Positions 40,207-49,437 of a stretch of 64,000 bases of DNA are shown piece after piece. A program made the position numbers and the translations under genes. The stretch is from Candidatus Paceibacterota bacterium (GTDB lineage Bacteria; Verrucomicrobiota; Verrucomicrobiia; Limisphaerales; UBA8199): contig DAOTCE010000029.1 of the NCBI GenBank assembly GCA_035452965.1, positions 1-64,000 on the forward strand. Reading direction: 5' to 3'. The notes beneath the pieces are model-generated. The model made no database searches and was not told where the DNA came from. It saw only the letters and a list, made by a program, of their open reading frames with translations. The first letter of the stretch is position 1. The number at the start of each line of letters is the position of its first letter.

Positions 40207-43200
40207 TCATGGCACGTCTGACTGGAGCGTCCTCAGACGCTCGGCAACCACCATGGCTTCTTGGCTGCCGGGCCGGGCCGAGGACAGAAACCGCTGGTAA
40301 TATCGGACTGCCGCATTGGTGTCGCCCTTCTGGCGGGCGATTTCCGCCAACCCTTGCCAGCCCTGGTAATCTCCGGGGAATCCCTGAAGCAGCGCCTGAT
40401 AGTCGGCCTCCGCAGCGTCCAGCTGGTCCGTCCGGAAATAGGCAAGGGCGCGGCCGATCCGGGCAGCGTATGTGTTGGTCAGGGACAACGAACGCGTCAG
40501 GGCTGGAATGGCGTTCGTGTAATCCCCGACCAGGTTGGAGAAAGCGCCTTTGGCAAGCAGGACGAAGGGATCGTCGGGGGTGAGCTTCAATTGCCGGTCG
40601 GTGACATGGAGCACATTGGAGTAACTATGGTACGTCGCGAATGTGGTCGCGGCTCGGTTTAAGAGGGCCACGTCACCCGGCCGTGAAGCCAGCAACGAGT
40701 AAATGATCCGCTCGGCATTGGCCGCGTTGGTCTTGACAAACCACGACCCGGCCTCGAGGAGCGCCAGTTCGGCCTGGATCGGCTCGCTGAGCGGTTGCAG
40801 CTTGGGGTCAGCCCGGATGCGGGCAACGATTTGGAGGGCCCGGTCGGGCATTCGTGTGCTGTTGAGCAATCCGCCGAACGCCAGTTGGACGGGGATCTCG
40901 CCCGGAGCCAGCGCCATGGCGCGCTCGAACTGCTGGCCGGCCTGCCGCCCGAATCCTTCCGTCGCGTAGGCCACTCCCAGTTGGAAGCAGTAAGTCGGAT
41001 CATCGAACGGGCCGTTTCGGGTAAGGAGTTGGTTCCAATTGCGATACTTGCCAAGTTGATCCTGTTGGGTGTTGGAGCGAAGCACGGTCATTTTCGCGCC
41101 CGCCAGCAGGTTGCTGTTGCACTGGAGGTTGACCCGTGCGGGGACGTTATCCGCGTTAAGCTTCAGGGCCAATTCGAAGCATGGTGTGGCTGGTTGCGGA
41201 CGGCCATTGCGCTGGAGCGTCACACCCCAGGAATTCAAGGCCGCGGAGTACCACGGGGCCAGTGCCTGGGCCGAAACGGGGGGCGACAGTTCGAGATGTC
41301 CCAGCTTCATCAGGCGGCCTGCAAAACCGGATTGGAGGCGTCCTGGTGGGTCCAGCAACCGCAGTAGGGGATTCACACCAGCCTCGATGGCGCGCTGCCA
41401 GAAGGCCTCGTTTTCGGCCATTTGGGTGGAAGTGAGGGGCGGGCCGGTGAAGGAATTCGTTGGGTAGGATTTCAGTTCATAAATCATGCCGCGCGGTTCC
41501 AGGTTAAAGCGTTCGGGCAAAAGCCCGAGACCCGGCTGCAAATAGAAGACACGATTGTTCTCCGTCAACCGGATCAGAAGCTGCAGGTGCTCAAGCACAT
41601 TCAGCGGACCGTCGGCAGGAGATGGCAAGTCAGCGGCCAGGGTCAGTTTTGGGCCGGGGGCCAATTCGGGCCATCGCCCGGAATGCCTCCGCTCCAGGTA
41701 GGCACGGTATTCTGGCAAGGACAGCGCAGGCGTCTCCGCCAGTAGATAGCTCGCGGCGTTGGTCCCGCGGGCCAACGCAGCCTCGATCAGCGCCAGGCGC
41801 AGGGAATCCTCCGCGAGCATAACTCCACCTTCCGGGGGCAGGGATTGAACGAGCCATCCGGCATATTGGGCGAGGTGGGGCCCATTGGCGGCACGAATGG
41901 CAGGAAAGTTCTTCAGCAGCAGACCCGTCAGGGTCAGCCCAAGCAGAACATAAACAAGCGCGGGCGCCGCCCAACCCAGTGCGCGCCGCAGAATCCGGCG
42001 GCTCCGGGAATAGCGGCTGAAAACGAGCAAGAAGAAGCCGCTGTAGTAACCAATACTCAGCGCGCTGAGATAGTAGAGCGGCAGAAAGGGAAGCGCGAAT
42101 CCGAGCCGGGAGCCGATGTGCCGCGGGCTGATAGGGGGATCGAAGGCAACCCAGACGCACACCAACAGCAGGAAGACATGGGAGAGGTATATAATAAGCG
42201 AGACCAGGTCGAGCTGGCCCCAGCTTTTGTTGCTGGCAAATGCGCGCCACTTTATGCTCAGTAGCAGCACCGGCAGCAGGGAAACCGCGACCAGCAGCAA
42301 CGCCACGTCACGATGGCGGCGAACGAATGCGTTGGAAAGGAACAGGAGGATGTTCTTGTAGGAACTCGCGATCGCCCGCAATGCCTGCCAGAATCCGACC
42401 GTTGAATCGGGCGCAACCGCACACACCAGCGGCAGCACAAAGAGGAGCGACAGCCCGGCCAGCCCCAGCAACGCCATTCGCAGAATGAAGCGCAAGTCTG
42501 CCGCGACCGCGGGCCGGGCGGATTGCCAGCCGGACCGCTCGATGCGACGGAAGAAGCGCAGCTTGAAGAAGCTTAAGCCCCGGGTCCAGAGGACGGCCAC
42601 AACGAAGAGCGGCAGGAGACCAACCATGGACCAACTATTGGCCATGGCAGCCCCGCAAACCAGCGAGGCCCGATCCAGCCATGTCCGCCGCTGATCAAGC
42701 CGATATTCCAGCAGACATCGGACAATATAAGCAAACAACAACAGGTCCAATATTTCCCCGGACGCGGCGGTGGCATTCTCCCAGAAGCTGAGTTGCAACC
42801 CCAGCGCGGTCGCTGCCAGGACAATTGGCACCCAGGCAGCAGACACAGACAGCAGCGCATGTTTGTCCTCAACCAGAACACGCTGTTCCTCCAAACGGTC
42901 ATGAGGCAGCAACGCCACGGAGCGCGCCAGCAGGGCAACCGTCAGCGACGCGCCAATGGCTGTAAGGAGGTTCAGCGCCAAAGGCACGGCCTGCGCAGGC
43001 AGCAAATGGCAAGGCAGGGTGAGCAAGAACAGCAACGGCTGCGAGAGCATCGGCCGCCAATTCCAACCGTTGACCATGGCCGCCAGTTGCACGCTGCTGA
43101 GCGTCACCCAGTGGTTGAGCGTGGCCAGATAGAGCAGCAGGGCTGTCGCCGCGATGAGCCAGGGCAACCCCTTACGGAGAAAGCCGCCTTCCGTTGTCAG

Positions 43201-43242
43201 CGGGGCTTCCGGGATCATGCAGGTAAACTCGTGTTCATCCAA
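40207..43242 (-). CDS. DUF2723-TPR membrane protein, copy 1
   Basis: A 1011-residue protein. The N-terminal half (to about 480) has about ten to twelve transmembrane segments resembling DUF2723, a GT-C-like family that includes TMEM260-type O-mannosyltransferases: LLLYLATLNHWVTLSSVQ, LQLSFWENATAASGEILDLL, AMANSWSMVGLLPLFVVAVL. Canonical DUF2723 has an acidic EDSGE in the first loop; here it is absent and a WNWRP motif sits in its place. The C-terminal half has several TPR-like repeats (SLTNTYAARIGRALAYFRTD, LDAAEADYQALLQGFPGDYQ). A paralogue lies at 44126-46840. Possibly a lipid-sugar-dependent transferase or a non-catalytic relative. Confidence 0.72.
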   Translation of the reverse strand: MDEHEFTCMIPEAPLTTEGGFLRKGLPWLIAATALLLYLATLNHWVTLSSVQLAAMVNGWNWRPMLSQPLLFLLTLPCHLLPAQAVPLALNLLTAIGASLTVALLARSVALLPHDRLEEQRVLVEDKHALLSVSAAWVPIVLAATALGLQLSFWENATAASGEILDLLLFAYIVRCLLEYRLDQRRTWLDRASLVCGAAMANSWSMVGLLPLFVVAVLWTRGLSFFKLRFFRRIERSGWQSARPAVAADLRFILRMALLGLAGLSLLFVLPLVCAVAPDSTVGFWQALRAIASSYKNILLFLSNAFVRRHRDVALLLVAVSLLPVLLLSIKWRAFASNKSWGQLDLVSLIIYLSHVFLLLVCVWVAFDPPISPRHIGSRLGFALPFLPLYYLSALSIGYYSGFFLLVFSRYSRSRRILRRALGWAAPALVYVLLGLTLTGLLLKNFPAIRAANGPHLAQYAGWLVQSLPPEGGVMLAEDSLRLALIEAALARGTNAASYLLAETPALSLPEYRAYLERRHSGRWPELAPGPKLTLAADLPSPADGPLNVLEHLQLLIRLTENNRVFYLQPGLGLLPERFNLEPRGMIYELKSYPTNSFTGPPLTSTQMAENEAFWQRAIEAGVNPLLRLLDPPGRLQSGFAGRLMKLGHLELSPPVSAQALAPWYSAALNSWGVTLQRNGRPQPATPCFELALKLNADNVPARVNLQCNSNLLAGAKMTVLRSNTQQDQLGKYRNWNQLLTRNGPFDDPTYCFQLGVAYATEGFGRQAGQQFERAMALAPGEIPVQLAFGGLLNSTRMPDRALQIVARIRADPKLQPLSEPIQAELALLEAGSWFVKTNAANAERIIYSLLASRPGDVALLNRAATTFATYHSYSNVLHVTDRQLKLTPDDPFVLLAKGAFSNLVGDYTNAIPALTRSLSLTNTYAARIGRALAYFRTDQLDAAEADYQALLQGFPGDYQGWQGLAEIARQKGDTNAAVRYYQRFLSSARPGSQEAMVVAERLRTLQSDVP

Positions 43243-43322
43243 CTGGTACAGGTCTCAACAGCTCAAGCGTGGGGTGGAGGAGGCCCCCTGTCAACCCAGC
43301 AGTCGGGCGTGGAACTTCCACT

Positions 43323-44024
43323 TTACGGCCGATGCGGCAACAAGGTCTTGAGCGGGCAGTCGGCGCAACGAGGCCGGCGCGCGCGGCAGAAGTCCTTGCA
43401 GGTAATAACCAGTTGGGCGTGGTAGTCTTGCCAGTAATCGAGCCGGGCCCGGCGCGGCTTATGATCCAGCGCCGATTCGCAGAGGCCCTGCAATTCTGCG
43501 TAGGAGCTGTCGCCCCCGCTCCAGCCATGCCGCTGAAAGATGCGCTTCGTGTAGGCATCAATGACAAAGCGGTGATGCCCCCCCGCGTAAAGCAACATGC
43601 TGTCGGCGGTCTCGGGGCCGATGCCGTGGATCGCGAGCAGGCGCTCGCGCACGGCGGCGGTGTCCCCGGCGAACAGGCGCGAGAGGTCCCCGCCAAATCC
43701 CTCGACCAACACCCGGAGGAACGAGCGCAGCCGCCGGGCCTTCACGTTGAAGTAACCCGCCGGTCGAATCAGCGCCGCCAGCTCCGATTCTCCCAGGGCA
43801 AAGAGCTTGGCCGGCTCCAACACGCGGGCAGCTTTGAGGTTCGCGATGGCGCGCTCCACGTTGCTCCAGCTGGTGTTCTGCGTGAGGATCGCCCCGACAC
43901 AGACCTCGAATGGCGTCTCGCCCGGCCACCAGTGCTGATGCCCGAAATGCGCCCGCATCAATCTATAGGCGCGTCGTAACGCCTCCACCCGCGCCGGCAC
44001 CGGATGACTGGACAACTTAGCCAT
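43323..44024 (-). CDS. Endonuclease III-like HhH-GPD DNA glycosylase
   Basis: A 233-residue HhH-GPD protein with an iron-sulfur tail. Motifs: FEVCVGAILTQNTSWSNVER, LAALIRPAGYFNVKARRL, hairpin-helix-hairpin LLAIHGIGPETADSMLLYAG, and RFVIDAYTKRIF with the catalytic Asp. The lysine used by bifunctional EndoIII is replaced by Glu (GIGPETAD), as in the MagIII-like monofunctional branch, so I expect a base-removing glycosylase without lyase activity. The C-terminus has CKDFCRARRPRCADC, a possible 4Fe-4S site with non-Nth spacing. It repairs damaged bases. It lies between the two DUF2723-TPR genes. Confidence 0.86.
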   Translation of the reverse strand: MAKLSSHPVPARVEALRRAYRLMRAHFGHQHWWPGETPFEVCVGAILTQNTSWSNVERAIANLKAARVLEPAKLFALGESELAALIRPAGYFNVKARRLRSFLRVLVEGFGGDLSRLFAGDTAAVRERLLAIHGIGPETADSMLLYAGGHHRFVIDAYTKRIFQRHGWSGGDSSYAELQGLCESALDHKPRRARLDYWQDYHAQLVITCKDFCRARRPRCADCPLKTLLPHRP

Positions 44025-44125
44025 GTGCCTGATATAGCAGCTTCACACTCCTTCGCCAGACAGAAGGGCAGGCGCCGCGGTGATGGTCATACCCTGCTGC
44101 CGTTGCCGAAGCGCCGGGTCCAACG

Positions 44126-46840
44126 TCAACGTCCGTCCAACTGGAGCTCCTTCAAGCGTGCGCTGACCAGCTTGGCTTCCTCGGTATCCGGCGGCGCGTT
44201 GGTCAGGTACATTCGGTAATTCCTGATGGCGGCGGGAGCGTCCTGTTGCCGGTAAGCAATCTCCCCCAGGCCGAACCATGCCTGGTACGAGCGGGGCAGC
44301 GCCTGGGCAACCGCTTCGTAATCCCGCCGGGCGGCATCGAGCTTGCCGAGTTGGAGATAAGCAATGGCTCGATTCAATTGTGCGGCATAGTTGTTGGTTT
44401 GGGCGGTGAGCAAGTGGGTGAACGGTCCAACCGCATCGTCATAGGCCTTCGACTGGAGCAGGGAAACCGCTTTGAGAAACAAGGCGTTATCATCCTCGGG
44501 CCTGGTTTGGAGCAGCTGGTTCGCGGTGGCCAAAGCGTTCGAATAGTTACCCGTGTGGATGAAGAGCCGGGCCAGCCAGTGGCGGGCATCGGTCAGATCA
44601 GGGGCCAGGGCCTGCACGCGGTTGAACTGCCGGATGGCCTGGCGGTAGAGCCCATTCCGGGCAAGCGCAACGCCAACCTGGTAACAGAAGTTGGGCTCGG
44701 CAAAAGGGCCGTCCTCCTGCAGGACCTGGTCCCATTCGCGCCGCCGGCCGAACTTGTCGGCAACAGCTTTGGCCGGCTGGAGGGCGGGCGACTGGCCGGC
44801 TTGCAAGGCCTGGTTGAATTCCTGATTGACCTGGGCTGCCACGTTGTCCGGATTCAATTCGCGCGCCAGGCTGAAGCAGTTCGCCGCTGCCTGACGCGCG
44901 CCGCACTCCTGCAATTCGGCGCCCCAATAGTTGAGGGCGCGCGAATAGCCGGCGCCAACGATTTGGGCGCGGCGGTCAGGCTCAGCCTTTAGCCGGGCAA
45001 GCGTCAGGAACCGTTGTACCGGGTTCCAGTTGGATGGAGGTTTCTTCGGCCGCAGCGCGCGAAGAACAGGCGGGAGCTGCTCCGCGATGGCCGCGTCCCA
45101 GAAGGCTTGGTTTCGTGCTATTGCCTCCCGGCTTGGGAGCGGGGCGTCCGAAACGTTGGTGCCGTACGGCTTGAGCTGGTAAACCAAGCCCTGTGCCTGC
45201 GCGTAGAATGCTTCAAGGAAATAACCGAAACTGGGATGCAGGTAATACAGGTCGTGGCCCCGGGAAAGGGTCTCCATCAGCCGTATCCGGCCCAGAACGG
45301 TGGCGCATTCCGAGAATCGGTTGCTCACCGCACCGCCCAGCTTGAACTGGGGGTGTTGCCTGTCCAGCAGCTCAAGGTAGGCCGGGTCGCCCAGGGAGGT
45401 AGCGTCGAGCAGCAAATGGGGGGATGGCTTGCCCGCGCGAGTCATGGCGGCCCGGAAGTAGGATAGCCGGAGGGGATCGTCGCTGAGGATTACACTCGCC
45501 CGCGGTGAAAGGGACTGCTCGATCAGGGCACAATACCCCTGCATGGGGTCTCGATTACCGGCCCATATCCGCGGCAGGTTGCGGTAAAGCAGCAAGCCCG
45601 GAACCGCGACCAGCAAACACCAGACGCATGCGGGGACCAGCCAGTCAACCAGTTGCGTAATCCTCCGCCGTTTTCGGGTCTGCGGAATTCGGGTTCCAAA
45701 GACGAGCAGGAAGTAACCGCTGAAGTAGCCGACGCTAAGCGCCCCCAGGTAGTAAAAGGGGAGAAAGGCAAATCCCAGGCCCCGGTGACGCGGGCTTACC
45801 GGGCAGTCGAGCGCGACCCAAATGGCAGCGATGAGAAAGGACCCGTGAATGAGATGGAGCACACTGTGGGTAGCCAGACGCACCCAGCCGCGGGAGGACG
45901 CGCGCAGCAGCTTGCCCCAGCGGGTGATTCCCATGAACAGGATGGGCAACACCGAAGTCAGGCTCAGCAGCAGAACCACGTTGCGCGGAAACCTCAACAG
46001 CAGGAACTTGTAGGAGTGCCACACCTGCCGCAGGCCGGACCAGAAATCCAGGTGGCTGGTGTGGGACAGGCTCGCGATCAGGGGCAGCAACAGAAGCAAC
46101 GACATCGCGCCCAACCCGATCAACGCAAGGCGCAGGACCAGGCGGACATCGGCCTTGAGAGCGGGCGCGACGATCTCCCATCCTATTCGCTCCACGCGCT
46201 TGAGGAAGCGCACATTGAACAGGCTAAGCGGTTCGGTCCAAAGGAACGCCAGCACGAAGAATGGCAGGAATCCGGCCATCGCCCAGTTGTTGGCCAGGGC
46301 CAGGCCGTAAACGGCCGCGAACCGGTTCAGCCATGCCTGCCGTCGGTCCAGCCGGAATTCGAGCAGACAGCGCACCGCGCACGCGAAGAGCAGCAAATCC
46401 AGCATCTCACCCGCCGCCTGCACGGAGTTCTCCCAGAAGGTGAGCTGAAGCCCGCAAACGAGCACTGCCAGGACTGGGGGCAGCCAGGCGCCACGCACGG
46501 CAAGCAGCGAGAACCGGCTTCGTTCCGGCAACCGCATCACAGAGCGCGCCAGTTGCGCGAGGGTCAGCGCCGCACAGAGGGCGGCGAGCAAGTTCGCGAC
46601 CGGGGCGATGACGCTGGCCGGGAGCCAACGCAGCGGATAGGTGACCAGGAAGGTCACCGGGGCGAAGACATTCGGACGCCAGTTCCAGCCGCTCAGCTCG
46701 GCCACCTGCCGCAAATTGCCCCAGGAAACACCATGGTTCAGGGTGAGCAAATAGACTCCCAACATGCCGCAAGCCAGCAGCCAGGGCAGCCGGGAGAGCA
46801 CAACACCCTCCGGCCGCGCAGATTCTGCTTCGGTTGTCAT
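44126..46840 (-). CDS. DUF2723-TPR membrane protein, copy 2
   Basis: A 904-residue paralogue of the 40207-43242 protein. The ATG at 46840 has GGTGA upstream; an extra codon at 46843 is TTG. Equivalent landmarks: MLGVYLLTLNHGVSWGNLRQ, LSGWNWRPNVFAP (the same WNWRP replacing the acidic loop), LQLTFWENSVQAAGEMLDLL, and LANNWAMAGFLPFFVLAFLW. The membrane half ends near residue 430; the C-terminal half carries TPRs (ARELNPDNVAAQVN, TGNYSNALATANQLLQTRPE, LDAARRDYEAVAQALPRSYQ). The pair looks like an old tandem duplication split by the glycosylase gene. Confidence 0.72.
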   Translation of the reverse strand: MTTEAESARPEGVVLSRLPWLLACGMLGVYLLTLNHGVSWGNLRQVAELSGWNWRPNVFAPVTFLVTYPLRWLPASVIAPVANLLAALCAALTLAQLARSVMRLPERSRFSLLAVRGAWLPPVLAVLVCGLQLTFWENSVQAAGEMLDLLLFACAVRCLLEFRLDRRQAWLNRFAAVYGLALANNWAMAGFLPFFVLAFLWTEPLSLFNVRFLKRVERIGWEIVAPALKADVRLVLRLALIGLGAMSLLLLLPLIASLSHTSHLDFWSGLRQVWHSYKFLLLRFPRNVVLLLSLTSVLPILFMGITRWGKLLRASSRGWVRLATHSVLHLIHGSFLIAAIWVALDCPVSPRHRGLGFAFLPFYYLGALSVGYFSGYFLLVFGTRIPQTRKRRRITQLVDWLVPACVWCLLVAVPGLLLYRNLPRIWAGNRDPMQGYCALIEQSLSPRASVILSDDPLRLSYFRAAMTRAGKPSPHLLLDATSLGDPAYLELLDRQHPQFKLGGAVSNRFSECATVLGRIRLMETLSRGHDLYYLHPSFGYFLEAFYAQAQGLVYQLKPYGTNVSDAPLPSREAIARNQAFWDAAIAEQLPPVLRALRPKKPPSNWNPVQRFLTLARLKAEPDRRAQIVGAGYSRALNYWGAELQECGARQAAANCFSLARELNPDNVAAQVNQEFNQALQAGQSPALQPAKAVADKFGRRREWDQVLQEDGPFAEPNFCYQVGVALARNGLYRQAIRQFNRVQALAPDLTDARHWLARLFIHTGNYSNALATANQLLQTRPEDDNALFLKAVSLLQSKAYDDAVGPFTHLLTAQTNNYAAQLNRAIAYLQLGKLDAARRDYEAVAQALPRSYQAWFGLGEIAYRQQDAPAAIRNYRMYLTNAPPDTEEAKLVSARLKELQLDGR

Positions 46841-47330
46841 CAAGTCACCACTATTGCAATCATGCTGGCATCACCGACAGGATAAGCCGCCCATTGCTGT
46901 CCGGACTCTACCAACCAGCGGCGCGAGCTTCAAATCCAAACCCCTGTTGGCTGCCAGCCATACACCCCGAAGCAGGTTGTTTCCCGGAGCGGCAGATCCG
47001 GCACACCCACGCCAGTCATTACGGCCACGGCTGACGCGGCCCAAACCGCGGCGTTGCCTCGCGCCGGGCCAAATTGTGACCTTTCGCAGGCACAGATGGA
47101 GGCAATTCGTGTCCGCTTCCTGGACGGTTGCCGACCTGCGGGGCCGGGCGCCTGCCTGCGGGCGCGCGGATTGATGATGGTTCCGCATGTGGCTCGTAAA
47201 GTGCTTTCCCCTGGTTCCAAACGGCCTGAGCCGAGAGCAGCCTTATTGGGCGGGGCTTTCCGGATCAGCCACAGAAATGCGCATTCCGCCGCACGGGACA
47301 TTACGGCAACGCGGGATGCCGACGGAGAAC
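46841..47330. other. Intergenic region between DUF2723-TPR copy 2 and the FGE-like gene
   Basis: About 490 bp between divergent genes. No supportable ORF, no clear palindrome; it probably contains both promoters. Several short overlapping frames read on both strands without domain signals. Confidence 0.5.
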
Positions 47331-48422
47331 ATGGTTATGTATTTAGTCAAATCGTTGAATGCAGTGGCACCCGTTTCAAGGAAGCAACGCCCCTCCCTCA
47401 TGCATGCGCGCCGCGTTTTCCAGCGGCTCTTGCTGATTAGCACGCTGACTCTGTTTGCCGCGTTCAATTCGGCTTCCGCCGATGTTCCTTGCGGCGTGAC
47501 GAGCGTGCAACTCTACGCGGGAATAACCATCACTGGCGCCGTGGATCGCGTTCACGCGATTCAAACCACCACGACCCCGGCGCAACCGAATTCCTGGGTG
47601 GACGTGGCGATCCTCACCCTGCCCAGCAGCCCTTACCTGTATTTCGACACTCAGAACCCCGCCATCGGCAACCGCTTCTACCGGGCGGTCAGAGTGTCTG
47701 TCACCACCAACATGATCTACATTCCGCCGGGCAGTTTCACCATGGGCAGCCCGACGAGCGAGGTTGACCGCTGGCCTGAGGAAACACAGCACACAGTGGT
47801 GCTGACCCGAGGCTTCTACATGGGCAAATACCCGGTCCGCCAGTCAGAGTACCTGGCGGTCATGGGCGTGAATCCAAGCCGTTTCCCCCCAACCAACGGC
47901 TATCCCAACAACCTGAACTGCCCGGTGGAACAGGTGAGTTGGAGCGATGCAACAAATTACTGCGCTAAGTTCACGCAACAGGAGGCTGCGGCCGGACGAT
48001 TGGCGCCAGGGTGGCACTATCGCCTGCCTACCGAGGCGGAGTGGGAATATGTCTGCCGCGCCGGAACTACCACCCGCTTCAGCTATGGAGATGATCCAGG
48101 CTATGTCAACCTGACTGCTTACGCGTGGTACTGGAATAACGGCATGGTCACGACACACCCCGTGGGACAGAAGATGCCCAATCCGTGGGGTTTCTCCGAT
48201 GTGCACGGCAATGTGCTCGAGTGGTGTCTGGACTGGTATGGAACCTATCCATCCGGGACCGTCACCGATCCGCAGGGGCCAAGTTCAGGCCAGGACCGCG
48301 TCTGCCGTGGCGGCCACTACTTCCATTCCGCGGGCAACTGTCGGTCGGCTCAACGCGATCACAAGACCCCAACTATGGTCAGCGACAAGATTGGATTCCG
48401 CCTCGTCCTGGCTCCACTGTGA
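47331..48422 (+). CDS. Secreted formylglycine-generating-enzyme-like protein
   Basis: About 363 residues; start uncertain. The ATG at 47331 has GGAG four bases before it, while the ATG at 47400 gives a tidier signal peptide (MHARRVFQRLLLISTLTLFA). The C-terminal FGE-sulfatase (SUMF1) domain occupies roughly residues 128-363: MIYIPPGSFTMGSPTSEVDR, GFYMGKYPVRQSEYLAVMG, CPVEQVSWSDATNYC, YRLPTEAEWEYVCRAGTTTR, NPWGFSDVHGNVLEWCLDWY, RVCRGGHYFHSAGNCRSAQR and IGFRLVLAP. SUMF1 enzymes oxidise a sulfatase Cys to formylglycine; many bacterial members of this fold instead bind sugars or are regulatory. Exported location and no sulfatase in the window leave its role open. Confidence 0.85.
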   Translation: MVMYLVKSLNAVAPVSRKQRPSLMHARRVFQRLLLISTLTLFAAFNSASADVPCGVTSVQLYAGITITGAVDRVHAIQTTTTPAQPNSWVDVAILTLPSSPYLYFDTQNPAIGNRFYRAVRVSVTTNMIYIPPGSFTMGSPTSEVDRWPEETQHTVVLTRGFYMGKYPVRQSEYLAVMGVNPSRFPPTNGYPNNLNCPVEQVSWSDATNYCAKFTQQEAAAGRLAPGWHYRLPTEAEWEYVCRAGTTTRFSYGDDPGYVNLTAYAWYWNNGMVTTHPVGQKMPNPWGFSDVHGNVLEWCLDWYGTYPSGTVTDPQGPSSGQDRVCRGGHYFHSAGNCRSAQRDHKTPTMVSDKIGFRLVLAPL

Positions 48423-48621
48423 CCCTGACGAAGTGGGACCCGCCGAAGCTCGGCCTCGCGTCGTCGCCGCAATCTGCTTTGGCTAATCTCCTTTGCAGGA
48501 CCGTTAGCAGGCGCCCTCGGATTCTGCCAAGTTCCGGCTGCAGGCCACGACTCCACTGGATACTCACAACCCGCTTCGCGGGTCCTTCATACGCGATTGG
48601 AAATTTGAGCAGTTCGTGATC

Positions 48622-48700
48622 CCTCAGTCTGGTAGGGTGCTTACGCCGAGAGCGCCACCGTTTGGCCGCCTCGGCGAGGCGGCCCCACCCAAGACTGAGG
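48622..48700. repeat. Dispersed repeat family C, copy 2, MITE-like
   Basis: The core (48631-48690) matches 23915-23970. It is enclosed by a 9-bp perfect inverted repeat CCTCAGTCT (48622-48630) and AGACTGAGG (48692-48700), with weaker complementarity continuing inward, and contains the palindrome GGCCGCCTCG-G-CGAGGCGGCC (48664-48684). The whole could fold into one long hairpin, so it may be a miniature mobile element or a strong RNA structure. Confidence 0.65.
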
Positions 48701-48734
48701 CCTTACGGCAGTTCTGGCTAGGGCTCTGAAATCA

Positions 48735-48762
48735 AAAGGCCGACTTTCCAGCCGGCCCTTCG
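48735..48762 (-). terminator. Probable terminator of the PEP-CTERM gene
   Basis: On the minus strand GGGCCGGCTGG and CCGACTTTCC-like arms fold into a GC hairpin (arms about 48738-48744 and 48751-48757) followed by TTTT. It lies about 30 bp past the stop of the PEP-CTERM gene; one mismatch in the stem. Confidence 0.55.
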
Positions 48763-48789
48763 ATTGAATTGTGAAATTGCCTTATGCGC

Positions 48790-49437
48790 CTATTGCCTCC
48801 TGCGCAACAGCAGAAATGCCCCGACGGCGAACAGTGAGATCATCCCAGGTTCCGGCACAGGTATGTATTCGTAAACTACTTGCACGCTCGCGCTAGCGTA
48901 GGTATTGAGCACTGCAGAGATGTTTCCGCCGCCTCCCGCGATCGTCTGCAAAGTTAAGGTGTAGCCTGGCAGAGTAACCGTCCCGGTTCCAGTGAACAAT
49001 GCCATGTCCACAGGGGCGGTGTAAGTATAATTGACAGTCTGAGAGGCATTAATGGGCCCGTAGGGAGCCCCGGTCATGCTGGGCAGATTCACATACGGAA
49101 TAAAGGCTGCCAGCGGGGAAGGCTGCAGGAACCCCAGCACGCCCGGCAGGGTCACGGTGAGCATAGAACCGGCCTGGAAATTAAATGTCTGCGGGCCAGT
49201 GGAGCCGTTGTAGACTGTCCCGTTCATGTCCACGGTTTCAGTCGCAGCGATATATACCGACTGCAAGCTGCCCAGCGCCGGGTCAAACTGCGTGAGAACA
49301 AAATTATCGGTCCACTCCGTTAAGGAGGAGGGATGAGTGGCGGTATAGGTAAGAGTGTCCGCCTTCACTGTGCTCACCATTAAGAACAAGCCCGCTATCG
49401 CCAAGCTGAAAATGCAATTCTTGATAAGACTCTTCAT
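48790..49437 (-). CDS. PEP-CTERM sorting-domain protein (choice-of-anchor type)
   Basis: A 215-residue exported protein: signal peptide (MKSLIKNCIFSLAIAGLFL, ending VKA-DT), a beta-rich body typical of choice-of-anchor E-type proteins (LTEWTDNFVLTQFDPALGSL, VNYTYTAPVDMALFTGTGTV), and a C-terminal PEP-CTERM sorting signal VPEPGMISLFAVGAFLLL followed by RRRQ. PEP-CTERM proteins are processed by exosortase and linked to exopolysaccharide. No exosortase gene is in the window. The structural or adhesive role is inferred from the class. Confidence 0.9.
   Translation of the reverse strand: MKSLIKNCIFSLAIAGLFLMVSTVKADTLTYTATHPSSLTEWTDNFVLTQFDPALGSLQSVYIAATETVDMNGTVYNGSTGPQTFNFQAGSMLTVTLPGVLGFLQPSPLAAFIPYVNLPSMTGAPYGPINASQTVNYTYTAPVDMALFTGTGTVTLPGYTLTLQTIAGGGGNISAVLNTYASASVQVVYEYIPVPEPGMISLFAVGAFLLLRRRQ

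Larger units (their letters stand above)
48423..48789. other. Intergenic region between FGE-like and PEP-CTERM genes
   Basis: About 370 bp between convergent genes. It contains the family C repeat with terminal inverted repeats (48622-48700) and the terminator hairpin of the PEP-CTERM gene. Confidence 0.6.
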
